Below, piece after piece: positions 10,521 to 20,640 of a stretch of DNA of 64,000 bases. Location of the stretch: positions 1 to 64,000 of the forward strand of contig JAAVTG010000679.1 of assembly GCA_011947345.1 (NCBI GenBank), in the 5' to 3' direction. The stretch comes from Phytophthora quininea (Eukaryota > Oomycota > Peronosporomycetes > Peronosporales > Peronosporaceae). The notes beneath the pieces were generated by a model. The model worked only from the letters and a program-made list of their open reading frames with translations. It was not told where the DNA came from and made no database searches. The position numbers and the translations under genes are program-made. The first letter of the stretch is position 1. Each line of letters starts with the position of its first letter.

Positions 10521-10721
10521 ATGAACCTCAAGACCTGCCTCGTCGTCCTCGTCGCCGCTGCCGTTGCTGCCGCTGGGGACGCTGCGACCTGCCCCACGGC
10601 CACCTGCCCAGCGCTTTCCGAACATGCCAGACAGAGAGTGAGCGACTGCTGCACCATTCTGCGACTGCCGTTCGATAAGTGCTGCCGAGACAGCTGCGGC
10701 CCTCGTGGCCCGTGCCTCTAA
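10521..10721 (+). CDS. Small secreted cysteine-rich protein (SCR, PcF-like)
   Basis: A 66-residue secreted protein. A signal peptide of about 20 residues starts MNLKTCLVVLV; the ORF is open further upstream, but this ATG is chosen because every paralogue starts here and the Inr lies just before it. The mature part has eight cysteines in the family pattern C-x4-C-x13-CC-x9-CC-x3-C-x5-C. The architecture recalls the PcF/SCR family of small phytotoxin-like proteins of Phytophthora, which act outside the cell on plants. The resemblance is in spacing and size only, and toxicity is not shown. It is the outermost copy of the array, directly downstream of the dead kinase. Confidence 0.8.
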   Translation: MNLKTCLVVLVAAAVAAAGDAATCPTATCPALSEHARQRVSDCCTILRLPFDKCCRDSCGPRGPCL

Positions 10722-11012
10722 GAGAATGTAGTGGTCGCTACTCAATAGTGGTCACAGTAGATCTAAGCTACGTGCGACCTCATCTGCTGTATGCGGCAGT
10801 TCTCGGTGCGCAGCAGTGAATAAGCTCAATTTTTCTAGAGGAGTACAAACAAAAGAGACCAAGACAACGTTTGAACTCTATTGCGGCTTTACTGATCCCA
10901 GTTGATGTTGCTAGTGTTGAAGCTGCATGTGTGGGTTGTTCATCCCGTGAAGGTCGTAAGGACTGGAGGTTTTCCCATAGTAGTGGGGTTTGTCCTACAG
11001 AGGTTTATCCAC

Positions 11013-11156
11013 TACATTAGGAAGTTAGCGTGAGACTATCTGAGAGATAGGAAGAACTGCTCATTCCACAAAACACGAAGTTGCCCACAGGTGGCGGTTT
11101 GCTGCCTTGTCAAGTGCTGTTGCTTCCTTCTCTGCAAATACAAGTGGTTCGCAAGT
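11013..11156 (+). repeat. Copia LTR, right part of the 5' LTR
   Basis: These 144 nt recur at 17110-17253 in the same orientation, apparently identical by eye. The LTR presumably begins further left, between about 10870 and 10910, but the other LTR is cut and cannot fix its edge. The stretch 10722-11012 therefore holds the SCR 3' flank and the rest of this LTR. Confidence 0.75.
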
Positions 11157-11168
11157 GGTTATGAGCCC
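11156..11168 (+). other. Copia primer-binding site (initiator tRNA-Met half-molecule type)
   Basis: TGGTTATGAGCCC directly follows the LTR. It is complementary to the anticodon arm of initiator tRNA-Met (GGGCTCATAACC) rather than to a tRNA 3' end, as known for Drosophila copia, which primes from a half tRNA. Confidence 0.75.
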
Positions 11169-11207
11169 AAGGCTCACGCAGGGGAAGCACACACGTAACT
11201 AAGAAGC

Positions 11208-12229
11208 ATGTCTGAAGACAAGAAGGACGCGAAAGAGTCGAAGGATGAGCGGAAGTCTATCCCTCCCTTTGACGGTACAGACTTTGAAGTGTGGCTCGAG
11301 CGCGTCAAACTCAAGCTCCAACGAAAGAAGTTGTGGAGATACTGCGAGCAGGACATCAAAGAGCCTGAGGAGAGTAAAGACGAGAGTAAACAAGAGAAAC
11401 ATGATGAGTGGGTTCTGAAGACTGCGTCGGCAAAGGACATCCTCTACGATTCGATGACAAACCAGATCATGAAGACGGTCAAGTTCGAGCCAACTCCTTT
11501 CCATGTCGTGGAACGTCTAAAAAGGCGATTGATGGGCAAGACGTACTTGAAGTACGCAGAAGAGCGAGCCAAGTTGAGTCGTCTTCGTTTGGATCCGAAG
11601 GAAATCTACCGGATCACTTGAGTGAAATGCGTCGTCTCATGGAGACCGTCTCAGTGGTTGGCAGACCAGTGGAGGAGTACGCGAAGCCAGCAATTTTGAT
11701 AGGTTCGCTGTCCTGCGAGTACGATAACGTCGTGCAGACGTTTCTCGCCAGTCATACAACAGAAAAACCAGACGACCCACCAAGTTATGAACAGCTCGAG
11801 CAGGCGCTTGAGTTGGCGTACGATCACATGCAAAACAGGAAGTCACAAGGAGAAAAAGGCAACGATGAAGACAAAGCCTTCTTTGCTGGAGGTCGTGGTC
11901 GTGGCCGAGGACGCGGTCGCGGTCGAGGTCGAGGTCGAGGCCGTGGTGGTCGCGGATCTGCAGGCAGGGGTGGAGCAAATCAAGGTGGTCATGGTAATGG
12001 CGGACAAGGAAACACTGAACAAACACGAAGCGCTGGTTGTTACCACTGTCATGAGGAAGATCATCAAGTTCGAAATTGTCCTCATCTGGGCAAACGTCCA
12101 CCGCATGGCTGTCAAACTGGAAGCCCTGCACAGAAGCGTGGCAAGTCGGGTGGAGGCAGCATGAATGCAAATCTGGTGGCAAGAGTTACGACGGAAATGA
12201 AAGCGACGATTATGCCTACGTTGCCATAA
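11208..12229 (+). pseudogene. Copia gag with CCHC zinc knuckle, one frame slip
   Basis: Gag nucleocapsid protein. It starts [12 protein letters not shown] and carries the Copia Gag feature [16 protein letters not shown]. The frame slips near 11600 and continues as [16 protein letters not shown]. Further on are a (GR)n stretch near 11896-11955 and a CCHC knuckle, C-x2-C-x4-H-x4-C, at 12038-12079 that binds RNA. Reading stops at 12229, just before the DIRS junction. Confidence 0.8.
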
Positions 12230-12232
12230 ATT

Positions 12233-12984
12233 TGTAGAGCTGAGTTCGCCGCATAGGTATATGCAGCCCCGCAATCCCAGTGCTGCTCGAGCCTGCCGGA
12301 TGTGTCGTAGGGCTTTCACTGGGCAAATAATACTGTCTTGTGATGCGTGCATGGTCCGCCATGCTCCTCGGCCATACTGGTCGTTCTTCGCTCCTTCTAG
12401 GCCCAATGTCACCGACGACGCCAGTCTTTGACTTGTTTGGTTTCCGTTGGAGTCTGTGAAGTAGACGTTGGCGGCCTTTAGACAGTAGAAATGTCTGTGC
12501 GTCTCGATGCGTAGGTATTCGGACCGTCGCAGCAAAAGAAGAATCCGATTACAATGCTGCCCCACAAAAGCCGATTCCAGGGCTGAGAGAGATCAAGGCG
12601 CTTGTGAAGAAGGCGTAAGAATGCAGGCGTGATCGGTTGCAGCTTTTTGACGGGGTCTGAGAGTCGCTTGATGCCTTGCATAAGTAGTGTGAATTCTGGT
12701 GACGCCGCGAGCTCCACCCCGGCGTATCGGCGGTGAAACCAGCGAACGCTCGCCAATTTCAGCTGAATTGTGCCGTAGTTATTGCCCTGATGTCTGCGGT
12801 TCCAGCCGTGCTTCCAACAGTAAATTGCAAAACACCCAAGCTTGTTGTTACTGCCGGGTCCGGGTTGCTCTAGCCAGGGTTCCCAGCCTAACCGGCGAGA
12901 GAATTCGCACCATTGGTTCCAGTGTGTGTGGTATTTGCTGTTTGTCGAGGAGGCAATAGCGCGGTCACGGATGCAGTTTCCCAA
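12233..12984 (-). pseudogene. DIRS copy 2 tyrosine recombinase, truncated
   Basis: Same N-terminal domain and same frame switch as copy 1, but the gene ends at the junction with Copia gag shortly before the HxxR, W and Tyr motifs. It has no catalytic nucleophile and cannot work. Confidence 0.85.
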
Positions 12985-14959
12985 GCGCTCGAGAGATTGT
13001 CGAATGGAGCCTGAATCTGTACCTGTGTATACGATCGCGATAAGTCAGTCCACAGCGGATATAGTTTGTGGTCCTCATGCCGAGCCCGCGAACCAGCGTC
13101 TGCCATGGTGTTAATATCGCCTGCGATATGCCTTGCCGAGATCATTAAGTTGTGCCGAAACTCGACAAGTGATATGATTCTGTTGTACATGCGCGCAACT
13201 GGGTGTTGACTAGTGCGTTTTGAGAGCCACGCCACTGCGCTGAAGTTGTCAATGTGCATACACACGTGAGTTTTGTCTCGTCCTGTGGCAGTCCATTTCA
13301 GTCCCCAGTGTGTTGCCGCGAGAACTGCACTCATCAGTTCTCTGATGTTGATTGAATTCGAGGCTTTGGAGTTAGCGAATCCATCGCGAACTTGCTGGTT
13401 GAATTCAACTCGCAGATACTGTTTAAGCTGGGGTTCAATTGCACATAGGTCAGTGTCTGAGGCATCCATGTAGACATGTATCGATGGAGGCAGCATGCGA
13501 GCGAAATGCTCAACTGGGATCGCGTTAAAGTGATCTTTGGACGTCAGGACGGCCAGGAACCACCTCAAGTCTTCAAGTACTTCGTGGGTCAGCTTCCTCA
13601 AGCAGACGGTATTGTTGAATTCTGTTGAAAATTTCTGAACGCCTTGGTAGAATGCTCTTGCTGCTGGGAAGCACGTCGCCACATATCGAAGGCTACCGAT
13701 AAGTCGGTTGATCTCCTGACGGGAAGCCTTTGCTAACTTCAGAATGCGTTCGATTCGCAGGCGTGTTTTGTAAATCTTGTCCTTAGGTATAGAAACTGAG
13801 CCGGTAGTTGTGTCCCAAAGTAGTCCGAGGGCTTTTGTCTGCTGAGACCACGTCGTAAATTTCTTTTCGTTCAGAGCCTTCGGACCTAGAACGGTGGCCA
13901 TCGCCGATCGGAGGGCGAAATTCGCTTCAGCACATCTGGTTCCCACTGCTATTTCGACCAGCGTGTGGTCATCGCACCACACGTTGGCGGTGAAGGGACT
14001 ACAGTCCACGGTGTTCAAGCTGGTCGCTGGGTAGTTTTGCTCATAGAGCATGTTAATGAGCGTTCCGGCGATTGAGTAAAATGCTGGCGAGCCACACCAT
14101 CCGAATCCCAGGGAGAGGTCGATCACAATTTTTCCTTCAAACCGGAAGGCGAACATATTCACATGCTCTGCATGCACTGGAATATGTCGGAAGGCACCGG
14201 CAACATCACCGAGCATCATTACGAGGGGTGGTCTGGAAATCGCGTACGTAAATCGAATATCCGTCGTGCGATGTCGGCGGGCGGGTTATATCGAATGTCG
14301 GGGAAATTGGCTCTGTCGGTGAAGTCGTTGACTGACGCGCCACTAGGAAACGCATAATCATTGATAACGCGAACAGCACTGGATTCGGAGTTCGACTTCA
14401 TCACCACTCCTATCGGGCTGATGAATATCGACGACCATACGTCCAGAAGGTCATCATCGATGATGAGGTAACGCCCGTCTAGGTGACCTTCGTTAATTTT
14501 CTGACGAATTTGACTGTTGTAAGCGCGCGCAGAGCGATGATTGTCGGGTCGGATGCGTTGAGTGCTGGGTCTGCTTGCCTTCCACCTTGGTTGAACGCCC
14601 TCCCGAACGATCTTGTTCCACACGGCCGCTACCCTTCGTAGTTCTGGTTGGTCGGGCAGCGGCAGTTCAAACAAGTTCTTGTTTGGGCGGCTGTCGCAGG
14701 GTGATTGGCCACGGAAATGTTTCACGAATTCCGGTAGGGAGAGGCCTGATGTGCGTGCTAGCTGTGAGTCGGCGCGTATACGTTCCAGGTCGAGAAGATC
14801 GTCTGGTACGGAATGTGTCTGGGGAAGCTGGATATTGTGGGCTGCTGCAAACTGATGATACTGCTGAAGGCGGTCTGCGTGGGACCGGTTATTGATTCTG
14901 AGCTGAGTCTGAATGAAGTTGGCATGTGCCTTTGAACGCTTGTGACAGTAAGAGAGCAC
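12888..14959 (-). pseudogene. DIRS copy 2 RT-RNase H, frameshifted
   Basis: Identical in translation to the copy 1 protein, but one base is missing from the C run (G run 14225-14228 on the plus strand), which splits it into 246- and 443-residue frames just before the LGDVAGAFRH motif. RNase H motifs are intact downstream. Confidence 0.9.
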
Positions 14960-16020
14960 TGCTGATACTGTGTCGCGAGAATTCGATGTATGAACTGAGT
15001 GGTTACGAATGCGGCTGTGCTGATCCTCGGACGACGTCTCGTGTCACAGGTCTTTGAATTCGTCGGCTGGGCCATAGAAGTGCTTGTCGATGAAAGCCTT
15101 GGCGTCGGCCGGGAGCGCGAGCGGGCGAAAGTGGCCCCTGTTGGGCGCGAACATTGTCCAGCAATTGGGCCAGTGCAGCCTTTTCGTGATAAATACCGCA
15201 TGCAGAGCGACTTGTCACCTTGTTTCGGCAACAGCGCGATCAATTCTCGAGGAACTGGCGGGGTTTTCGAAGTACGGGAGTCTCGAGAGAGTCGCGTTCG
15301 CTGGATGGAGGTCGATGTTTTGGTAAACTTCTCGGCATGAACTTCAAGCTTGCGGTCTTGGTAAGACTGGTAGAGTTCCATGAGATGATCATCGTTTCGG
15401 GAGAACTCCTGTGCCACTAGCTCGGCTGCTTGGAGATTAGTCGATATGATTTCGCTACGGAATTTTCCCAGCTTCGAGTTCAGCCACAGCACGAGCAGAG
15501 CGCAGGTGGCTTGGTCTGGCTGTGTGAATAACGCGTACTTCTCAATAAAAGTGGCCCCGGTTTTGATGAACTTGTACACCCGGATGTTGAAAAATGCCTT
15601 GGCGAAGTAGGCAAGCGTTTTAAACGCGTCCACAATCTCTTGCATGCTGCTCGGCGGGTCTGCGGCTTGTAGTTGATTGGACCTGCCAAAGTTGGTCATA
15701 TTGGTTCCTGTCAAAGCCTGGGATGTCGCCTCTTGGAAGTGGCGTCGGAAGTGCATTACAGACAGACCGCGAAGCCCGAAGCTAAAGTCGTACAGCGCAC
15801 GGAGCACCGGCGGAGAAGCGAGAAATTTGGTTCTTGGGCCTTGCTGGACAGCTTCTAAAATAGCTTGGGGGTTCTTACCGTATAAAGATGGGTGCACAAC
15901 TGCCTCGTGAACGCGGCGTTCCAGGATTGATGGTCGGAAGGACGACCCGTGTAAGTCGGCCCTGGTGTCAAAGGCAGGGACATCCGCATCGTCAGGTAGT
16001 GTGAAAGCTCTTGTGTCCAT
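14758..16020 (-). CDS. DIRS copy 2 ORF2 (Gag-like)
   Basis: 420 residues, translation identical to ORF2 of copy 1 including the doubtful C-terminal frame. Confidence 0.6.
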   Translation of the reverse strand: MDTRAFTLPDDADVPAFDTRADLHGSSFRPSILERRVHEAVVHPSLYGKNPQAILEAVQQGPRTKFLASPPVLRALYDFSFGLRGLSVMHFRRHFQEATSQALTGTNMTNFGRSNQLQAADPPSSMQEIVDAFKTLAYFAKAFFNIRVYKFIKTGATFIEKYALFTQPDQATCALLVLWLNSKLGKFRSEIISTNLQAAELVAQEFSRNDDHLMELYQSYQDRKLEVHAEKFTKTSTSIQRTRLSRDSRTSKTPPVPRELIALLPKQGDKSLCMRYLSRKGCTGPIAGQCSRPTGATFARSRSRPTPRLSSTSTSMAQPTNSKTCDTRRRPRISTAAFVTTQFIHRILATQYQQCSLTVTSVQRHMPTSFRLSSESITGPTQTAFSSIISLQQPTISSFPRHIPYQTIFSTWNVYAPTHS

Positions 16021-16898
16021 CGGGAGTCGCCGTCGCGGGTTCTCTTCCGCAGTGGGCGATTTTGTAGACGAACGGCGTCGATGTCGGCCCTGTCAGGAGG
16101 CAGTAAGTCTTCTTTGGTTTCTTCGTCCGAGTCACTAAGTTCAACGTCAACATTGTTAGTCAGGTTAGTTGTCGTGGTCGTGGTGATGCTGGCGTGTAGG
16201 GATGAGTCGGTGAAAACGTCAGCCGGTGTTTTTCCTCTTCCAGTCGTTTCGCAGTCGATGATGTGCTGGCGGCGTACATGCACAATAGCGAGAGTGTCCG
16301 GTCGGATGAGTGGAACTTGTTCTTCAGGTTGAAAGGGTACGCTGAGTATTCCCGATGTCACACTTGTTGGCAACCCGGATCGGCTCTTCCCACACGCGAT
16401 GATCACCTGGTTTTGCTGTTCGAGTAGCTCCATCGCGTTAAGTATCGCCACATTTATGGTCGCCCCAGTCTGAAGGGCGTAGTTGAGACGGTCGACGACG
16501 ATAACATTTGGTGGCTCTGTCAACTGGACCCTGAGTGTTTGTTGTCCTTGGCGTACGTGGAGAACAGCATTATCGCCTTGCATGTTGTACCCAGTGACTA
16601 GGCCGTACGCCCACTGATCGCATGTGTCGCCTCGCGGCTGAACATACGCAATCGGTTGGCCAACAAATGACCCGGGCCACAGCTCAGCTTCGGCGGGTCC
16701 CACCACGCGGTGGCGGAGCGTCGACAACTTGACTTCAAACTCGGGGCCGTCGGGGCTTGCCTCCGGACCAGCCAGGCGAACCATTGCAGACGTCCCTTGG
16801 ATACGAGTCACCGTGATGTATGAGAAGTTCTCCAAAGCGGGCACGTGGGCGGGCCCGACAAAGGCAATGGCGTCGGCAGTGACAGGTGGAGGCACCAT
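15855..16898 (-). CDS. DIRS copy 2 ORF1 (Gag-like N-terminal protein)
   Basis: 347 residues, one substitution relative to copy 1 (Arg for Cys near residue 41). Confidence 0.6.
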   Translation of the reverse strand: MVPPPVTADAIAFVGPAHVPALENFSYITVTRIQGTSAMVRLAGPEASPDGPEFEVKLSTLRHRVVGPAEAELWPGSFVGQPIAYVQPRGDTCDQWAYGLVTGYNMQGDNAVLHVRQGQQTLRVQLTEPPNVIVVDRLNYALQTGATINVAILNAMELLEQQNQVIIACGKSRSGLPTSVTSGILSVPFQPEEQVPLIRPDTLAIVHVRRQHIIDCETTGRGKTPADVFTDSSLHASITTTTTTNLTNNVDVELSDSDEETKEDLLPPDRADIDAVRLQNRPLRKRTRDGDSRWTQELSHYLTMRMSLPLTPGPTYTGRPSDHQSWNAAFTRQLCTHLYTVRTPKLF

Positions 16899-17109
16899 GA
16901 GCAGACTGGAGGCGGAACGAAGTAGGAGGAGGGAGAGGAGCTCTTATCAAGGCTAGGAAAACTTCGCGAGTGAGCAGCTTTCTGCCCAGTGCGCTGCTAC
17001 GGCTAATCTACTGTTGGTTTCGGAGTCTTGTCTGCGACGGTGTGTAACCTCTAACTGCTGAACTCTCTTGCTTCAACAGGAAAACAAAACATCCTTCGGA
17101 TGTTTATCC

Positions 17110-17253
17110 TACATTAGGAAGTTAGCGTGAGACTATCTGAGAGATAGGAAGAACTGCTCATTCCACAAAACACGAAGTTGCCCACAGGTGGCGGTTTGCT
17201 GCCTTGTCAAGTGCTGTTGCTTCCTTCTCTGCAAATACAAGTGGTTCGCAAGT
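17110..17253 (+). repeat. Copia 3' LTR fragment
   Basis: Second copy of the 144-nt block at 11013-11156. Its left neighbour is the DIRS 5' end; right of it the SCR flank starts. The intact LTR reads GTTTATCCAC before this block while here GTTTATCC belongs to the DIRS terminus, so 7-8 bases of microhomology sit at the junction. Confidence 0.8.
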
Positions 17254-17312
17254 AACTCCAACATTGTCCCTCTTTATGTGTCTGCACCGGTGGAGTAGCG
17301 TAGCGTGCTCGA

Positions 17313-17537
17313 TTAGAACCCGCACAGACCATTACGGCCGCTACAACTCTCTTTGCAGCACTCATCGAACGGCATCAATGGAGGATCCAGAACAGGTTGG
17401 TGGGCATAGCAGTTGCTGATCACGAGATTCTTTGACGAGTAACTTGGGCCGCACATCGACTCGGGGCAGCTCTGAGCAGCAGTGCTGGCAGCGACCGCGG
17501 CACCGACGAGGATAAGCAGGCTAGTCTTGAGGTTCAT
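17313..17537 (-). CDS. SCR protein with seven mature cysteines
   Basis: 74 residues; signal peptide from MNLKTSLLILVGAA. The third cysteine position is a CY instead of CC, leaving an odd number of mature cysteines, so either one is free or the protein dimerises. The last loop is x6 instead of x5. It is oriented opposite to its neighbours at 18-27 kb. An Inr-like GCATTCTGCCTTTTGC (17585-17600 region, minus strand) lies about 50 nt before the ATG. Confidence 0.75.
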   Translation of the reverse strand: MNLKTSLLILVGAAVAASTAAQSCPESMCGPSYSSKNLVISNCYAHQPVLDPPLMPFDECCKESCSGRNGLCGF

Positions 17538-17584
17538 CTTGTTGACAGGCGGAGCTTGGCAAATTCTGTACTGGACTCTGAGGG

Positions 17585-17602
17585 TGCAAAAGGCAGAATG
17601 CT
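17585..17602 (-). promoter_or_regulatory. Inr-like core promoter of the SCR gene at 17537
   Basis: Minus-strand CAGCATTCTGCCTTTTGC, close to the oomycete Inr. The stretch from here to 18040 holds no gene that I can support. Confidence 0.5.
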
Positions 17603-18040
17603 GATTAAGTTCTACGTCCAGGATTATGCGGCAGCGGTTGTTGATAGGTAGTAAATACATCTCGAAGATCAAGAACACGCTGTCAACACAGCCGCATCAT
17701 CGCTTCTAAGATGATGCATGTTGAGGTTACGAATCGACCACGCGCTAGTGCACAAGTCCTTATTCACTAGAATTATTATAGACATTGGACAGGTGAGCTC
17801 CTCGTGTAGTTTTTCACTCCTGCTGGGCTCCTCCGAGTCCTTACTTCTGAATTCCTCCTGAATCTTCTCAATTCTACCGGTTCTGCTCCAATACACACGA
17901 CTTCTTCACTCCAGCAACGTGCCTCCTTCTAATGTCCCTACTTGAGTGCTCCAAAGACCCTCTGCGCCAAACCATTACTGGTCCCGATCATAACTTCAAC
18001 AATATTCATCGTCGTCAAGCCTGAAAAACGCTCACCACCT

Positions 18041-18060
18041 TGTCATTCTGCATTTTGCAA
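18041..18060 (+). promoter_or_regulatory. Inr of the SCR pseudogene at 18094
   Basis: TGTCATTCTGCATTTTGCAA is an exact match to CATTYYNCAWTTT. The promoter has survived although the gene behind it has decayed. Confidence 0.6.
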
Positions 18061-18093
18061 TACTTCGACAATACTTCACCCAATATTAAGAAA

Positions 18094-18305
18094 ATAAACT
18101 TCAAGACTTGCTTCATTCTTCTTGTTGTCGCCGCCATTGCCACTACCGGCGATGCGGAGCAACAGTTCCAGGACGGATGCTCTGCCCCTCGGATTGGTGC
18201 GGGCCTCCTTCCAGTCAACGGAACAGAGACACCAGTGCTTGCTGCTACAAAACAGGTTCGTTTATCGGTTGCTGCCAAGTCAGCTGTATTGGCCAAGGCA
18301 GATAA
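18094..18305 (+). pseudogene. SCR pseudogene (start codon lost, frameshift)
   Basis: The start codon position reads ATA. The signal peptide (NFKTCFILLVVAA) is recognisable. The mature cysteine part (ACCYKTGSFIGCCQVSC) lies in another frame, so at least one indel separates them. Confidence 0.7.
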
Positions 18306-18671
18306 GAACCGGCTAGGTTGGCCAAACTGCCGCTGCAAGAGAACGAAATGCAGAAGAATTCCTGGTTTCCAATAACGAAAAGGAATACAAGTTGCCTGCA
18401 TTTCCCAATCTTTCGAATTGGCGTTCAATGTAAACGTTGGAGATTGTCTTCAATGCTTTAAGAGATCCGTCCAGAGTTCTGCCCGTTACAAACCTCCTGT
18501 TGATGTTGATTCACGTGGACATCGGCCGCACTCTAAAGATTATTTTTGCAAAGGCCGGCGTTGCCAAACACACTCTTCTAGTTTGATGCGAAGCTCTTGA
18601 GATATACTTAAAACGCTACCACAACCTCGCATTCTTCAGCTGACCAACAATTCCTCAGAAAGCGTTCCAAG

Positions 18672-18990
18672 CCGACCATAAACTTCAATACCTTCTCGTT
18701 GCCGCCCTTATTGCCAGCCAAGGTTGTGCTAGAGCCTTGTAGAACGTGGTGCATTCTTCTCCTTTAACTTGTTGCTAAACCAGTCCGAAAGCAGGGCTGC
18801 AATAAGTAATCATGCCAACACGATCTTTGTGTGATTCAATAATCACCACGCCCGGATATCGTTCACCTTTTCTTCTCGTCTATCTTTCTGCGATCCTACC
18901 TCGGAAAGAAGCTTGACGGTCAGCAATTGTTGCGAATGTAATGAATGGGCAAGGAGTTGGTTCGCCACGTGCTACGCGCAAGGTTGTAGC
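18672..18990 (+). pseudogene. SCR remnant
   Basis: Traces only: an ATA-started INFNTF signal start near 18684 and, 200 nt on, SERSLTVSNCC near 18910, closely like the paralogue at 24149. Spacing and frame are destroyed. Confidence 0.45.
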
Positions 18991-19214
18991 AGTCGTCAAC
19001 ATTGCTCGCTTTGAGTGTTGCAGTCATCAAGAGAAAGTCAAAACTTCAACACGTGAAATCTGGCAAGCGGATGAATGAATTTGAGTTCTTTGATCCCGAT
19101 TCTTGCGCTCTGTTGTCAGCATTGTTAGCAACCTCATGTGACTTGGAACGCTTACGCGTCATATCCGTCAAGGAAAAAACGCCAATACTTTCTCCGTTCG
19201 ACAAATCACAGTTT

Positions 19215-19640
19215 GTGTTAGCCACTCCCAGTGCATCAAATCGAAGGATCGCCGACTGCTGCGTTCAGGGTTGGATTGCGGCCAAGTCAGTTGCATCAAC
19301 AACCGACCATACATCAGAATAAGACAGCTATGGCGAAATGAAGGCGTGGAACAGTTGCTGAAAGCAAGGTGCCGAGCTTTCCTGTTAGTGCTACATGGTC
19401 ACACATTGATTGTGTGGCATTGTTTCGTGTAATCACTACTGCCACTTCAAGTGCTGACTCACATCCACAATTGTCGGCTACGGTGGTCGAAGCTCTTATA
19501 CTCGTTATAGCCGACGACTTCATTTGGCGGAAATTGGGGTGCAGTCGTTCAGCGAGTGTTGCGCAGAAAGCCGTACTGGCCGTGATAGATTCTGCTCACA
19601 GTCGCGGCTACGATAGGAATGCCAAACCCTCAAGTCGAGC
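19215..19640 (+). pseudogene. Two further SCR remnants
   Basis: SNRRIADCCVQG near 19240-19270 and GVQSFSECCAES near 19540-19575 match the CC blocks of the family, the second almost exactly the gene at 20428. No complete frame remains. Each is followed by the conserved 3' flank block (GAATTTxGAGTTCCTTGA...). Confidence 0.4.
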
Positions 19641-20366
19641 TGTGGATAAATGAATTTCGAGTTCCTTGACTCCGATTGTTGAGTATTTTCGTGTTGTTGA
19701 AATCGCTCTGGACTTGGCGTTGTTGCACTGGTGCAACTGCTGTTACTTGGGCCAAAGCCAGTAATTGCGCACAACCAGAAGCTCTACCATAGGAGTTGGT
19801 CACTGCCCAAAGTGCTTCAGCATAAAGCTCGCTCATACTAGCAACAAAACTTCTCTCTCGACGAAGCCGCCGGAGTTCAATCGATATGTCGCGCATCCTG
19901 TACGCCACCCAAAGTGTTGGTACTCCCGAATACACTACAGTACACGTTTCTTGAACACAGCGCGAGCCGGTATTCGAAAATGTGTTCGCCATCTTCGAGT
20001 CCACCACCATAAACGAACTCTGTACTTGCTAGCAAACTCATAGCAACCGACTTTTCTCAGCTTGGAAACTCGCCACCTTCCCGACTGCGTTGCCATTCTA
20101 CTTTTGTTTATTTTCGACGACCACAACACTCCACCAGCAAACTCCAAAGTAATGCTCCGAAAAATAAACCGCAGAACCTATCGTGTTGTTCACGTCGCTG
20201 CCCGCTGTGGCAATGCAGATCTTTTGCTGTCGCGCAAAGTTGATAAGTGCACCGCTTTAGACCAGATTGAGGAGCGGTGTGAGTTAACATTGGAAGGGGC
20301 AGATGTGATTACACGAAATGGTGCCATACCATTATGTAGCACTAACGACAGGGACGCCACTTCCTC

Positions 20367-20387
20367 TTGCCACTTTGCATTTTGCAA
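20367..20387 (+). promoter_or_regulatory. Inr-like core promoter of the SCR gene at 20428
   Basis: TTGCCACTTTGCATTTTGCAA, 41 nt before the ATG; near match to the oomycete Inr. Confidence 0.5.
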
Positions 20388-20427
20388 CCCTCAAGCCACC
20401 ACCAGCTCCCAAGCCTCTCCAAGTGGC

Positions 20428-20640
20428 ATGAACCTCAAGACTTGTCTGGTCATCCTCGTGGGGATCGCTGTTGCTGCGGGTTCGACTGCGGTACAGACCT
20501 GCCCTGTGTCTACCTGTGGCGAGACTTCCTCGGATAAAACAGCTATGATCAGCGCGTGCTGCGCTACGACGGCGAAATTCGGAGTCCAGTCGTTCAGCGC
20601 GTGCTGCACAGCAAGCTGCACTGGCCACGGATTGTGTTAA
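20428..20640 (+). CDS. SCR protein
   Basis: 70 residues, intact. Signal MNLKTCLVILVGIAVAAG; mature spacing C-x4-C-x13-CC-x13-CC-x3-C-x5-C, ending on the last cysteine plus stop. The open frame extends to 20062, but the Inr and the paralogues fix the start at this ATG. The upstream block 20119-20206 recurs at 21029-21115 before the next copy, marking a tandem duplication unit of about 0.91 kb. Confidence 0.8.
   Translation: MNLKTCLVILVGIAVAAGSTAVQTCPVSTCGETSSDKTAMISACCATTAKFGVQSFSACCTASCTGHGLC

Larger units (their letters stand above)
12233..17109 (-). mobile_element. DIRS-like retrotransposon, copy 2, inverted and 3'-truncated
   Basis: Corresponds to 4792-9669 of copy 1 on the opposite strand. 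Only three differences show in the translated frames: T/C at copy-1 position 5123, four instead of five C in the RT gene, and A/T at copy-1 position 9641. It lacks the 3' part of the recombinase gene and the element 3' end. Its 5' end is complete and abuts Copia LTR sequence. Confidence 0.9.
11013..17253 (+). mobile_element. Ty1/Copia LTR retrotransposon remnant with a nested DIRS copy
   Basis: Order: 5' LTR, primer-binding site, gag (11208-12229), then an inverted truncated DIRS copy (12233-17109), then the right 144 nt of a 3' LTR. The whole pol region (protease, integrase, RT) and the left part of the 3' LTR are absent. Simple insertion of the DIRS does not explain this; a deletion or a recombination event removed the interval. 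Confidence 0.75.

Noticed and set aside
11890..11960. Regular GGTCGTGGTCGAGG repeats as a possible CRISPR or satellite
   Set aside because: They encode the (GR)n stretch of Copia Gag, have no spacers, and the genome is eukaryotic.
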